From: Chloroflexota bacterium
GTDB lineage: Bacteria > Chloroflexota > Limnocylindria > Limnocylindrales > CSP1-4
DNA length: 64,000 nt
Assembly (NCBI GenBank): GCA_919901745.1
Contig: CAKKPP010000007.1
Coordinates: 90,753 to 154,752 of the forward strand
Direction of reading: 5' to 3'
Every line of letters starts with the position of its first letter. The stretch's first letter is position 1. The notes beneath the pieces are model-generated. The model saw only the letters and a program-made list of their open reading frames with translations. It searched no databases and was not told the origin of the DNA. Made by a program: the position numbers and the translations under genes. Positions 54,274 to 62,739 of this stretch are shown here, one piece after another.

Positions 54274-55839
54274 TCAGGCGACTCGAAGCGTGATCGTGTG
54301 GTGGCCGCGGGCGCCGTCGGGAGCCGGTGCGGTGATTCGATCGGTCTGCACCTCGCCGGCACCATCGGTCGCTCGGACGGCGATCTCGTACCGACCCGGC
54401 GTCGCGTCCCAATCGAGGCGCCACTGGACCCACGTCGCGTCGGAGATCGGGCTGGACAGCCTGGCTTCACGCCAGTCACCGTCGACGGCCACCTCGACGC
54501 GCGAGATCCCCCGATCGGGGGCCCAGGCCACGCCGGCGAGGGCCACTCGCCCCGGCGAGACGGATGCTCCATTGCGCGGGACGTCGATCCGGGACTGGGT
54601 CAGGATCGGTGCCTCCTTGGCCCAGCCGAGCGGGATCCAGTAGCCGTTGAATGCCTCGAGCCTCGTCAGTTCGAGCTGCTCCAGCCACTTCGTCGCCGAA
54701 ACGTAGCCGTACAGGCCGGGAACGATCAGTCGCGCGGGGAACCCGTGCTCGCCCGGCAGGGGTTCGTCGTTCATCGCGACGGCGATCATCGGCTCCCGCG
54801 ACGGGTCCATGACCCAGGCCGTCGGCATCCCGGCCGTCCAGCCGTCCACCGAGCGCCCGACCAGCTGCGTCGCACCGGGGAGAACACCGGCCAGCGCGAG
54901 GACGTCACGGAGCCGGACGCCCGACCACTTCGCGTTTCCGACGAGCCGTCCGCCGACCTCATTCGACACGCACGCGATCGTCACGAACTGCTCGATCGCG
55001 GGCAGGGCCGTCAGTTCGTCAAAGTCGAGGCTCACCTCGTGCTCGACCATGCCGTGGACGCGCAGCCGCCAGCTGTGCAGGTTCACCCGGGGGATCAGCA
55101 GCGCGGTGTCGATGCGATAGAACGCTGCATTCGGGACGACGATCGGGGTCACTCCGTCAACGCCCAGCTCGGCGCCGGCCGGGAGCATGGCCTTGACGTC
55201 GGCGACGGGAAGGTCGACGGCGACGGCGGCCGCGTCGGCTCGCTGTTGCTCCAGAAGGGTTCGCCCACCGACGCCCAGTGCGACGGACGCGGCGGCCAGT
55301 CCGCCGCTGCGCAGCAGAAACCCGCGGCGTGACCACTCGGGCATTCCCGCTCGGCGCGTCGAGCCCGGCGTGCGAGTTGGTCCGAATGCGCGAGTGGGTC
55401 CGACCAGCCACGACAGGGCCTGGATGCCGACCGCCGCGGAGACCGTGGCCGAGATCCCGGCGAGCGTCGTCGAGTTCGATGGATCCTGGACGGCTGCGAC
55501 GAAGCCAAGGACGGCGAACGCGGCGAATCCTGACGCGGCCGCGACGAACCAGCGCGTCGCGACGGCCCCGAGAGCGGCAGCCGCCGCCAGGGCGACGATC
55601 ACGACCGCGACCTCGAGAGCGAGCTTGTCGTTGGTCCCGAACAGGCTCACCGCGATTTCCTTGGCGCCGGGTGGCTGAAGGTCGATGACGAGGCGGCCCA
55701 CGGACAGGATCAGCGAAGGCGCGCCGGCAAGGATTCCCGCCAGGAGTTCACTGGCTGCAAGGGCGGCAAGTCCGGCGGCGAGCCCGGCGAGGCCGCCCAC
55801 GATCCTGGGACGAGGCAGGCGAAGGGCGTTGTCGTTCAC
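54274..55839 (-). CDS. Membrane-anchored sulfite-oxidase-fold molybdopterin oxidoreductase
   Basis: 521 residues from GTG 55839 (TTG 55860 is the track start). An N-terminal domain of four membrane helices (to residue ~140) precedes a second Arg-containing hydrophobic segment (SRRGFLLRSGGLAAASVAL, Tat-like). Then comes the sulfite-oxidase Mo domain: LRVHGMVEHEVSLDFDELTAL, the Mo-ligand Cys in VTIACVSNEVGG, GVRLRDVLALAGV and HGFPARLIVPGLYGYVSATKWLEQLEL, and the Ig-like dimer domain (GVAWAPDRGISRVEVAVDG). It probably faces outward. No haem partner gene is adjacent. Substrate unknown. Confidence 0.88.
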   Translation of the reverse strand: MNDNALRLPRPRIVGGLAGLAAGLAALAASELLAGILAGAPSLILSVGRLVIDLQPPGAKEIAVSLFGTNDKLALEVAVVIVALAAAAALGAVATRWFVAAASGFAAFAVLGFVAAVQDPSNSTTLAGISATVSAAVGIQALSWLVGPTRAFGPTRTPGSTRRAGMPEWSRRGFLLRSGGLAAASVALGVGGRTLLEQQRADAAAVAVDLPVADVKAMLPAGAELGVDGVTPIVVPNAAFYRIDTALLIPRVNLHSWRLRVHGMVEHEVSLDFDELTALPAIEQFVTIACVSNEVGGRLVGNAKWSGVRLRDVLALAGVLPGATQLVGRSVDGWTAGMPTAWVMDPSREPMIAVAMNDEPLPGEHGFPARLIVPGLYGYVSATKWLEQLELTRLEAFNGYWIPLGWAKEAPILTQSRIDVPRNGASVSPGRVALAGVAWAPDRGISRVEVAVDGDWREARLSSPISDATWVQWRLDWDATPGRYEIAVRATDGAGEVQTDRITAPAPDGARGHHTITLRVA

Positions 55840-55896
55840 GTCGCGATCATGGTCGCGCAACGTGACGGTCCTGTGTCGGGCCGCCGGATCGGCGGG

Positions 55897-56484
55897 TCAG
55901 CCGCTGATCGAAGGGGAATGCGTGATCGGGAGGTGCCCCTTCAGGCGGACGGCGCTGACCAGCCGGGCGACGAGCCCGACATCGACCCGTGCAAGCCGCC
56001 CAAACTCCGCGCCACGCAGCTGCATCAGCGCCGGTGCCGCGTTGCGCGCGGCGCGCACCGCCCCGATCGCCCGGTCGAGCCGACTCATGTCCGCGGCGTC
56101 GGCATCGTCGGAGGTCGCGAACACGAACCCTTGTCGATCGATCGACGCAAAGCTGACCGAGGGATTCGCTCGGAGAACGATCCCGATGACGTGTTCCGGT
56201 TCGGCGAGGACCGCGGCTACATCGACGAGGGCGGCCTGCGCCGGGTGGCCAGGGCGCAGGCGATAGACGACCCGGTCGTCGCCCAGCCGGTCGACGATGC
56301 CGTTGGCCAACAGGATGCGCAGGCTCGCCTGGACCGAGCTGACCGGCGCACCGACGATGTGGGCCAGGTCCGACAGCCGAAGGCCGCCACGGACCTGACT
56401 CAACGCCAGGATCAGATCGAACGCGATCGGCGTCAACGTGAGACGCCGTTGCGGTGTTCCGCGCTGGATCGCCGGTCCGTCCAC
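55897..56484 (-). CDS. Helix-turn-helix regulator (MarR/IclR-like winged helix)
   Basis: 195 residues from a GTG 11 bp after the XRE-TPR gene. The winged helix is seen as AFDLILALSQVRGGLRLSDLAHIVGAPVSSVQASLRILLANGIVDRLGDDRVVYRLR. The C-terminal ~100 residues (PEHVIGIVLRANPSVSFASI...RAIGAVRAARNAAPALMQLRG) resemble a nucleotidyltransferase-like or effector domain I cannot name. It ends the operon with the two XRE genes. Confidence 0.72.
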   Translation of the reverse strand: MDGPAIQRGTPQRRLTLTPIAFDLILALSQVRGGLRLSDLAHIVGAPVSSVQASLRILLANGIVDRLGDDRVVYRLRPGHPAQAALVDVAAVLAEPEHVIGIVLRANPSVSFASIDRQGFVFATSDDADAADMSRLDRAIGAVRAARNAAPALMQLRGAEFGRLARVDVGLVARLVSAVRLKGHLPITHSPSISG

Positions 56485-56495
56485 CGCGTCCGTGA

Positions 56496-57800
56496 TCAGT
56501 GCGTGGCGAGCGCCTGCCGGGCCAGGGCAAATGCCTCGTCGTGGCGCCCGAGTGCCGCCAGCGATTCGGCCCAGGAGGTGAGGATGGCCCTCCGACGCGA
56601 CGGCGGAGCATGCTCGGCGGCCCTGGCCGCCCCGGCGAAGGCGGCGGCGGCCTCATCGTGTCGTCCGAGCGCCGCGAGCGCCCTGGCGCGCGTCACCGAC
56701 GCGTCGAGGATTACGGCAGCGTGGCCGGCTCGTTGGGCCATGGCTTGCGCCTCGTCGGCGAGACGAAGCGCCATGTCCGCATCGCCGGTGCTCAGGGCGA
56801 TGACGGCCTGGGTGTCGATGACGTGCGAGGCCAGGCGGACGTCGCCGCGTGCCTCCGCGGTGCTGCGGGCCTTGGCAGCCAGCTCGCCGGCCTTCGTGGC
56901 ATTGCCCGCGGCCAGATAGGTCATGGCGAGTTCATTCTCGACGCGACCGATCTCGAGTTCCGATTCCGCCTGGCGCAGCAGGGCATGAGCCTGCGTTCCC
57001 GCCCGGAATGCACCTTCCAGATCGCCCGCGCCCTGGTAGGCCCGCGCGAGGCTGGCCAGCATCGTGCCTCGACGCTGGATGTCGAGGTCGGCCGCGAGCG
57101 AGCGAGCCTCCTCGAGATCGGCAATCGCTGCAGCGATCTCGCCGCGGCCCGTCTCGTTCATCGCGAGGGCAATCAGGACCCGGGTCGCGAAATCCGCCTG
57201 GACGGCGAGACCGGCGCGGATCCGGTCGTGAATCGCGCGCAACAAAGAGCGAGCCTCATCCGGGTTGTCCTGCTGGTAATGCGCTGACGACAACCAGTAG
57301 TCTGCCCACGCTCGCTCGGCTTCGCGCCCGAGGTCGGCAAACGCGGCGCTCGCCTCCGTCGCCGGCCGGATCGCCTCCGCCGGCCGGTCGAGGCGGCACA
57401 GCGCCTCGGCGAGTCCCAGTTGGAGCTCGGCCCGGGCCCCGCGCTCCTGGGCGACCTCGAGAAGGCCGACATATCCGTCAACCGCCTCCGCCCATTGCCC
57501 GGCGGCCAGGTTCAGGTCGACCTCGATCCTGCCCCAGGCGGCGCCGGGGTCGGCCAGGATCGCTGAGGCATTCGTCCCGAGGCGCGGCGCGAGATAGTTG
57601 AGGGCGGCCATGGACGGCTTGGCCAGGGCATTTTCGAGGGCCGAGATGTAGGCCTTGGTGAACCGTTCCCCGGCGAGTTGTTGCTGCGTCAGGCCGGCGG
57701 CGAGCCGCGCCTGGCGGATGCGTTGCCCGATCGCGCGGGCAAGTGGGGTGTCGTCAACGACGACGCGATGGCGGGTTCGGCGGGTCTGGATGGTATTCAT
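56496..57800 (-). CDS. XRE-family regulator with C-terminal TPR domain (RRNPP-like architecture)
   Basis: 434 residues. HTH_3 domain at ~20-80 (ARAIGQRIRQARLAAGLTQQQLAGERFTKAYISALEN), followed by ~340 residues of paired helices with the TPR spacing of small/large residues (QLGLAEALCRLDRPAEAI; ARSLLRAIHDRI; AIADLEEARSLA; ELAMTYLAAGNATKAGELA; ARALAALGRHDEAAAAF; SWAESLAALGRHDEAFALA), about eight to nine repeats. This is the architecture of peptide-sensing RRNPP regulators, though XRE-TPR proteins with other ligands exist. Its start overlaps the end of the small XRE gene by 47 bp. Confidence 0.85.
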   Translation of the reverse strand: MNTIQTRRTRHRVVVDDTPLARAIGQRIRQARLAAGLTQQQLAGERFTKAYISALENALAKPSMAALNYLAPRLGTNASAILADPGAAWGRIEVDLNLAAGQWAEAVDGYVGLLEVAQERGARAELQLGLAEALCRLDRPAEAIRPATEASAAFADLGREAERAWADYWLSSAHYQQDNPDEARSLLRAIHDRIRAGLAVQADFATRVLIALAMNETGRGEIAAAIADLEEARSLAADLDIQRRGTMLASLARAYQGAGDLEGAFRAGTQAHALLRQAESELEIGRVENELAMTYLAAGNATKAGELAAKARSTAEARGDVRLASHVIDTQAVIALSTGDADMALRLADEAQAMAQRAGHAAVILDASVTRARALAALGRHDEAAAAFAGAARAAEHAPPSRRRAILTSWAESLAALGRHDEAFALARQALATH

Positions 57801-58080
57801 GCCCGCGATTGTACACCTCGGTCATGCGCCTGTGAACCCCCTCGAAAAATTCGTCCATTGGGGTCCCGAGCCGGTCCGTGAGGATGGCCAGGGCCGGCAG
57901 GGACGGCACGGCCCGGCCGTGCTCGACCGCTGAGACATAGGCCCTGGTCATCGGCCGGCCCAATTCCGACTGGGTCAGTCCGTTGGAGAGTCGACGCGCG
58001 CGCAGCTCGTCGCCGATCGCTCGGCAGAGGGCCGAGCCGGATCCCGCGCGCTGATGTTTAGCAATACTTGACATTCGCAT
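57754..58080 (-). CDS. Small XRE-family regulator, paralogue of the XRE-TPR HTH
   Basis: 108 residues with one HTH_3 domain (LCRAIGDELRARRLSNGLTQSELGRPMTRAYVSAVEHGRAVPSLPALAILTDRLG), clearly similar in layout to the N-terminus of the next gene (LARAIGQRIRQARLAAGLTQ...). The tail is Pro/Arg-rich and has no sensor domain. It may be a repressor or a dimer partner of the TPR protein. Overlapping divergent promoters and a dyad sit at its start. Confidence 0.85.
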   Translation of the reverse strand: MRMSSIAKHQRAGSGSALCRAIGDELRARRLSNGLTQSELGRPMTRAYVSAVEHGRAVPSLPALAILTDRLGTPMDEFFEGVHRRMTEVYNRGHEYHPDPPNPPSRRR

Positions 58081-58096
58081 GCTGCAAGCGTAGCAT
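58068..58096 (+). promoter_or_regulatory. Sigma70-like promoter reading towards the small peptide ORF
   Basis: TTGACA (58068-58073), a 17-base spacer and TAGCAT (58091-58096). A dyad ATGCT-N8-AGCAT (58079-58083/58092-58096) lies across the spacer and the -10, over the start codon of the small XRE gene, a natural operator site for an XRE repressor. Confidence 0.6.
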
Positions 58097-58115
58097 CCCG
58101 GCCATCGCGTTGCAA
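58087..58115 (-). promoter_or_regulatory. Divergent promoter for the XRE operon
   Basis: On the minus strand TTGCAA (58110-58115), 17 bases and TACGCT (58087-58092). Its -10 overlaps the -10 of the plus-strand promoter, so the two promoters compete. Transcripts would be nearly leaderless for the small XRE gene; the -10 match is poor. Confidence 0.35.
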
Positions 58116-58183
58116 AGCCTCGGTACCAGCCGTGGCAGCGATCGACCCGGGAGGCCGGGCCGAGATGTCAAGGAGGAGTCGTC

Positions 58184-58303
58184 ATGACCCGGTTTGCTCG
58201 TTCACGCATCGTCCTGTCGGCCATCTTCAGCTCGGCCCTGTCGGCCCTGATGACCGTTGCGACCGTCTTCGCCAGCAGCAGCAACGGTCCATACCCGAGG
58301 TAG
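58184..58303 (+). CDS. 39-residue exported peptide precursor (candidate pheromone)
   Basis: Too short for the ORF track. AAGGAGG sits 7 bases before the ATG, one of the strongest ribosome sites in the window. The product has a basic start (MTRFARSR), a ~22-residue hydrophobic stretch ending TVATVFA, a good signal-peptidase -3/-1 pair (V-F-A), and then only nine residues, SSSNGPYPR, before the TAG. It is transcribed divergently from the XRE/XRE-TPR operon by its own promoter. This is the layout of secreted signalling peptides with cytoplasmic TPR receptors. A plain decayed signal peptide is the main alternative. Confidence 0.6.
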   Translation: MTRFARSRIVLSAIFSSALSALMTVATVFASSSNGPYPR

Positions 58304-58712
58304 CCGGACGAGCGCGCTTCCAGGTGAGTCCCGTGGCGACGAGGTGACTGGTCGGCCGTCGCCCGCGTTCCTGGGGATGTACTGGGCCGGGGCGGGGATT
58401 CCCTTCGAGGCGCAGATGCTGGTTCCCGCGGAGGACCTCGCGGGCCTCCGCGGGATGGTCATCGCGGCCGTTGGTCAATCGGTTTCGGCGGCGACGCTCG
58501 AGATCGCCCTATCCGCCGCCGCGGCGGCCTACGGCCTGCGCGTCGACCTTCAGATCGCCGATCTGGGCAGCGGATTGGTCGCGTCCGCGTCGTTCGCTCC
58601 GGTGCCGGAAGGTTCGGGGCCGGGATCCCGCGGGCGTACAATGGCGGACTCTGACCCGCCCTGGCGGACTGCCGGGCCCGTCGACGGGCCGAGGATCGAC
58701 CGGAGGTGGTTC
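58304..58712 (+). other. Coding-like stretch without its own stop, upstream of the ACT gene
   Basis: In frame with the ACT gene the sequence reads plausible protein from about ATG 58377 (YWAGAGIPFEAQMLVPAEDLAGLRGMV, then AALSAAAA-type helix and SGLVASASF) to ~58610. It has no stop before the ACT start. It may be an N-terminal remnant, a fused second gene or chance open frame in GC-rich DNA. The end (58640-58712) looks non-coding, with the ACT ribosome site at 58702. Confidence 0.35.
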
Positions 58713-59111
58713 ATGCGTGCCTTCATCGTGACCCTCGTCAACCAGCCGGGGAGCCTGGCCGACGTCACCGAGGCAATCGCCGCCCGAGGCGTGGATCTGG
58801 CAACGGGCGCCGGCTTCGCCATGGGCGACACCGGTGGATTTGCCTTCATTCCCAACGACGAGGCCGGCGCCAGGGCCGCACTCGACGGAGCGGGGATCCC
58901 GTACCGCGAAATCGAGATCGTCCCCGCGTCGGTGCCGAATCGAGCCGGCGGGCTTGCCGGACTGGCGCGGCGGCTTGCGGATGCCGGCGTCAACGTCGAG
59001 CTGGCCATCCCGACCGGGATGGCCAACGGCAACGTGACGGTTGCCATCGGCACATCGGATCCGGAACGCGCGATGAGCGTGATCGGCTCGATGGAGACCA
59101 TCACCGCTTGA
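58713..59111 (+). CDS. ACT-domain protein (two tandem ACT units)
   Basis: 132 residues from ATG 58713 with GGAGG six bases upstream; the track start at 58257 is rejected. Two ACT folds: AFIVTLVNQPGSLADVTEAIAARGVDLATGAGFAMGDTGGFAFIP and ASVPNRAGGLAGLARRLADAGVNVELAIPTGMANGNVTVAIG. ACT domains bind amino acids or other small ligands and control enzymes; stand-alone versions have unknown partners. Convergent with the PBP gene. Confidence 0.85.
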   Translation: MRAFIVTLVNQPGSLADVTEAIAARGVDLATGAGFAMGDTGGFAFIPNDEAGARAALDGAGIPYREIEIVPASVPNRAGGLAGLARRLADAGVNVELAIPTGMANGNVTVAIGTSDPERAMSVIGSMETITA

Positions 59112-59189
59112 ATGTGGGCCCCTGGGGCCTGAACGGATCAGCGCCAGAGGCCGTCACTGCGCCGGCCTCGGTCCGTTTCCCGGGTCACA

Positions 59190-61976
59190 TCACGGGGCCG
59201 GCGGTGGGCTGGTCGTCGCGCTTGGCGCCGCGCTCGGCGGCGGAATGCTCGGCAGCGGCGGCAGGGTCGGCAGCGGCACGCTCGGGGCCGGCGTCGCCAG
59301 GGGCGGATCGGTGGGGCTGGGCTCGGGCGACGGCTCGGCGGACGGCGACGGTTCGACGCTGGGCTCCGGCGTGGTGCACGGCGGGATCGGCGATGCCGCG
59401 GGATCGAGCGACGGCAATTCGAACGAAGGCACGATCCCGCTGGGATCGGGGGTCGGGACATCGAAGCAGCTGGGCAGCGGTTCCTGGCACGGAGCTGCGC
59501 CCAGGAGCGGGCCCCACGTCCTGCCGTACGGGGCATACGAGTTGTTGAAGAAGTACGCGGTCTTGGTGCGCTCCGGACCGCCGCGCACGCCGGGCCCCTG
59601 CTTTGCCCGCTCGATCCAGGCGAGATCAGCGGCCAGCCAGTTCGAGAATTGGCTCTCGAATCCCGTCGCCGACAGGATGGCTGCCCCGCACACGCCGCCG
59701 TCGATCCCGATCGACAGCGTTGGCTCGGTGCCCGGAATGAACAGCTCCGTGATCGACGGGCCGTCCGGTCCCGGCAGTAATCCGGTCCACGGGTCGACCC
59801 GAACGGCGCTGAGACCCGGTGGCCGGATGAACTCGTTCACCGCCCAACCGGCGGTCGCCTCGTTGAGGAAGCTCTGCCAGACGTGGGTCGAGACATCGAT
59901 CGAGAACAGCGGGTGTTCCGGCGTCGACACGACAGAGTTGTCGGAGTTCCCGTTCCAGACACCGACTGCCAGGGCGTACTCACCCAGGGCCCGACCTTCA
60001 CCCTGCGGCGGAGCGATGAACCCGTAGGCGTTGAGATCCTTGGCGTCGTTGCTCGTCCCTGTCTTGAGCGTCGCCGGGCGGCGCACCTTGGCATCGGTGA
60101 GCGCGAAGCGACCCCAGATCGGATTGATCCGCCGATCCGTGTTGCCGGCCAGGATGTCGGTCACGATGCCGGCCGCCTCGGGACTCGCGACGCGCTCGCC
60201 CGGCGGTGTTGTGAACTGTGGCAGCACGTCAGCTCCTGCCCGATCCTGGACACGCAGGAGGGTGGTGTGGTCGATCCGTCGACCGCCGTTGGCCAGCGTT
60301 CCGTAGGCGGTCACCAGGTCGACCGGCCGCACCTCCTGGACGCCGAGCGCGAGGGCCAGGCCGGCATTCGTGTTCGTGCTGCGAAAGGTCATCCCGAAGT
60401 CCTTCGAGCGGCTGAACACGTGATCGGGCTGGTTCACGGCCATCGCCTTGACGGCCGGGATGTTCAGCGAGAACTGGAGGGCCGTCCGGACGCGGACCGG
60501 CCCGCGCTCCAGGTTGTCCGCGTTCGAAGGCGTGTAGCCGCCGCCGAAGTCGGTCCCCACGTCGAGAAGCATCGAGGCCGCGGTCATCTTCCGGTCGTCG
60601 ATGCCGGTCAGGTAGTTGAATGGCTTGAAGGCCGAGCCGGGCTGTCGCCAGCCGTTGCCGATCACGTCGAACTGGGGCTGGAACTGCGGCGAGGCCAGGC
60701 TCGAGCCGTAGTCGGCCGATCCGACATAGGCGACCAGCTGTCCCGTCTCGTAGTCGAGGGCCACGAGGGCGCCGTTGTGGAGATCCTTGTCGACGAGGTT
60801 CGCGATCCACTTCGCGTACTCGATGCCGAGTGCCGCCGCCGCCGCCTCGGGGTCCTCGGCGTGGGGCACGATGGCCGATGCCATCACCCACTTCTCGGCG
60901 ATCGCCTGGAGCCGCAGGTCGAGGGTCGTCGTGATCCGGAAGCCACCCCGCTCCAGGGTCGGGCAGGTCGAGGTGTCGGCGCCGCACAGCCGTTCGGTCA
61001 GTTCGGCCCGTGCGGCCCACACGAAGTGCGGCGCCGTCCAGGGCTCCGCCGCCTGGGGGGCAAGGACCACTCGCTCGCGTGCCGCCGCGGTGAAGTCCGC
61101 GGCGGTATGGCGATCGCCAGACAGCGGGGTGCGTCCCGCCGCCATCAGCTCGAGAACCCGGTTGCGGCGCTGGACGATGTCCGAATCAGGAGGGACGACG
61201 AGGGAGCCGTCCGTGGCGACCACGGCGTTGCGGACAAGGTCGTAATTGGACGGCGACTGCGGCAGTGCTGCGATGATCGCCGCCTCGGCCAGCGTGAGCT
61301 CGTCCAGCTCCTTGTTGAAGTAGTTGTTGGCCGCGGCCTTCACGCCGTAGCTGTTGTTGCCGTAAAAGTTCTGGTTGAGGTACGCGGTGATGATCCGCTG
61401 CTTGCCCTTCTCGCCAGGGAAGGCGTTGGTCAGCCGGATCGATTGGACGATTTCCTTGAGCTTTCGCTCGAACGTCCGGCCCTTTGATTGGACCAGCTCC
61501 GGATCGAGGAGGCGCTGACGGACAAGCTGCTGGGTGATGGTGGATCCGCCACGAGCATTGCCCCGGATGGCATCGATGCCACTCGACACGATCGCGGCCG
61601 GATCGAAGCCGGGGTTCGTCCAGAAGCTCTTGTCCTCGACGGCGGTCGTCGCGTCGATCAGCGCCGAGGGCAGCTGGTCGAACGTCACGACCTCGCGCTG
61701 GAACTCGCCGAACCGGGCAAGCTCGACCTGGCCGGTCCGGTCGTAGACCACCGATTCCTCGGCGAACTCGATCCGCTCGAGCGCGCCCGGATCGTAGAGG
61801 CCGGTCGTCGACGAGGCATAGACGCCGACAACGGCGATCGCGCCGATGCCGCCCAGGCCGATCAGCAGCGCGTAGAGGATCAGCGCGAGGAAGCCGCCGG
61901 TGGACTGGCGGCCGCGACGACTGGAAGATCCCCGCCCGCGGCGGACCGCACCCTGGCGGGGTCTGGATTGACTCAT
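59190..61976 (-). CDS. Class A penicillin-binding protein (GT51 glycosyltransferase + transpeptidase)
   Basis: 928 residues: basic cytoplasmic start, one membrane anchor (FLALILYALLIGLGGIGAIAVVGVYA), GT51 domain with EDKSFWTNPGFD (Asn in the place of the common His), RGGSTITQQLV and RKLKEIVQSIRL, then the transpeptidase with SxxK (GSAFKPF), SxN (SLN) and KTGTS motifs. The C-terminal ~110 residues are Pro/Ser-rich (PEPSVEPSPSAEPSPEPSP), a likely wall-spanning tail. It polymerises and cross-links peptidoglycan. Divergent from the mgtC-like gene by 71 bp. Confidence 0.95.
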   Translation of the reverse strand: MSQSRPRQGAVRRGRGSSSRRGRQSTGGFLALILYALLIGLGGIGAIAVVGVYASSTTGLYDPGALERIEFAEESVVYDRTGQVELARFGEFQREVVTFDQLPSALIDATTAVEDKSFWTNPGFDPAAIVSSGIDAIRGNARGGSTITQQLVRQRLLDPELVQSKGRTFERKLKEIVQSIRLTNAFPGEKGKQRIITAYLNQNFYGNNSYGVKAAANNYFNKELDELTLAEAAIIAALPQSPSNYDLVRNAVVATDGSLVVPPDSDIVQRRNRVLELMAAGRTPLSGDRHTAADFTAAARERVVLAPQAAEPWTAPHFVWAARAELTERLCGADTSTCPTLERGGFRITTTLDLRLQAIAEKWVMASAIVPHAEDPEAAAAALGIEYAKWIANLVDKDLHNGALVALDYETGQLVAYVGSADYGSSLASPQFQPQFDVIGNGWRQPGSAFKPFNYLTGIDDRKMTAASMLLDVGTDFGGGYTPSNADNLERGPVRVRTALQFSLNIPAVKAMAVNQPDHVFSRSKDFGMTFRSTNTNAGLALALGVQEVRPVDLVTAYGTLANGGRRIDHTTLLRVQDRAGADVLPQFTTPPGERVASPEAAGIVTDILAGNTDRRINPIWGRFALTDAKVRRPATLKTGTSNDAKDLNAYGFIAPPQGEGRALGEYALAVGVWNGNSDNSVVSTPEHPLFSIDVSTHVWQSFLNEATAGWAVNEFIRPPGLSAVRVDPWTGLLPGPDGPSITELFIPGTEPTLSIGIDGGVCGAAILSATGFESQFSNWLAADLAWIERAKQGPGVRGGPERTKTAYFFNNSYAPYGRTWGPLLGAAPCQEPLPSCFDVPTPDPSGIVPSFELPSLDPAASPIPPCTTPEPSVEPSPSAEPSPEPSPTDPPLATPAPSVPLPTLPPLPSIPPPSAAPSATTSPPPAP

Positions 61977-62047
61977 CGCGGCCCATCCTGCCAGAAGATC
62001 GACGGGGCGTCCTTCCGGCCGGTCCTCGCGATGAGTACGATGGACAG

Positions 62048-62728
62048 GTGACCGAGCTTGCCATCCAGGCCGATTTCGCCTTCCGCCTCCTCATCGCCGC
62101 CGCGCTCGGCGCCGCGGTGGGCGTCGAGCGGGAGATCCACGGCCATCCCGCCGGGATGCGCACGCACCTCCTGGTGAGCGTGGGGGCGGCCGCCTTCACG
62201 GTCCTCTCGATCCATGGGTTCAGCGCGTTCGCGACCCCGGACAAGCTCGACCCATCGCGGGTCGCCGCGCAGATCGTGTCGGGGATTGGCTTCCTCGGCG
62301 CCGGTGCGATCATCAAGGACGGCCCGAGCATTCGGGGCCTCACGACCGCCGCCAGCCTGTGGGCGACGGCGGCGATCGGCATGGCGGCCGGTACCGGCCA
62401 ATATCTCATCGCCGTGGTCGGCACCGCGATCGTGGTCTTCTCGTTGTGGCCCCTGAACCGGATCGCGGAGCGGCTTCATCACGCTGACAAGGCGATCGCA
62501 ACCGTGCGGGTCACGATGGAGCGGCTCGAGGCCCTCGCCGAGATCACCCGACTGCTGTCTGCGCGCCGACTGGAGATCCTGGGCGTCCGAACCGAACGAT
62601 TGGGCAAGGGCCGTTACGACGCCGAGTTCGAGATTCGGGCACGGCCGGGTGCCAACACCCTGACCGTGGTCGAGGAGATCGGGCGGATCGACGGCGTCGA
62701 AATCGCCAGCTCCGACTTGCCAGACTAG
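62048..62728 (+). CDS. MgtC/SapB family membrane protein
   Basis: 226 residues from a GTG. Four to five membrane helices with the family core: FRLLIAAALGAAVGVEREIHGHPAGMRTHLLVSVGAAAFTVLS and QIVSGIGFLGAGAIIKDGPSIRGLTTAASLWATAAIGMAAGTGQY. The C-terminal ~80 residues are a soluble ACT-like domain. Members are linked to magnesium limitation, acid or membrane-potential stress. The next gene starts 11 bp later. Confidence 0.93.
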   Translation: MTELAIQADFAFRLLIAAALGAAVGVEREIHGHPAGMRTHLLVSVGAAAFTVLSIHGFSAFATPDKLDPSRVAAQIVSGIGFLGAGAIIKDGPSIRGLTTAASLWATAAIGMAAGTGQYLIAVVGTAIVVFSLWPLNRIAERLHHADKAIATVRVTMERLEALAEITRLLSARRLEILGVRTERLGKGRYDAEFEIRARPGANTLTVVEEIGRIDGVEIASSDLPD

Positions 62729-62739
62729 GCATCGACGGG

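Noticed and set aside
53656-55332. 558-aa plus-strand ORF over DUF3090 and the sulfite-oxidase-fold gene
   Set aside because: Spans two well-supported minus-strand genes and has shadow composition; 59883-61487 and 42480-44762 on the plus strand are rejected for the same reason.
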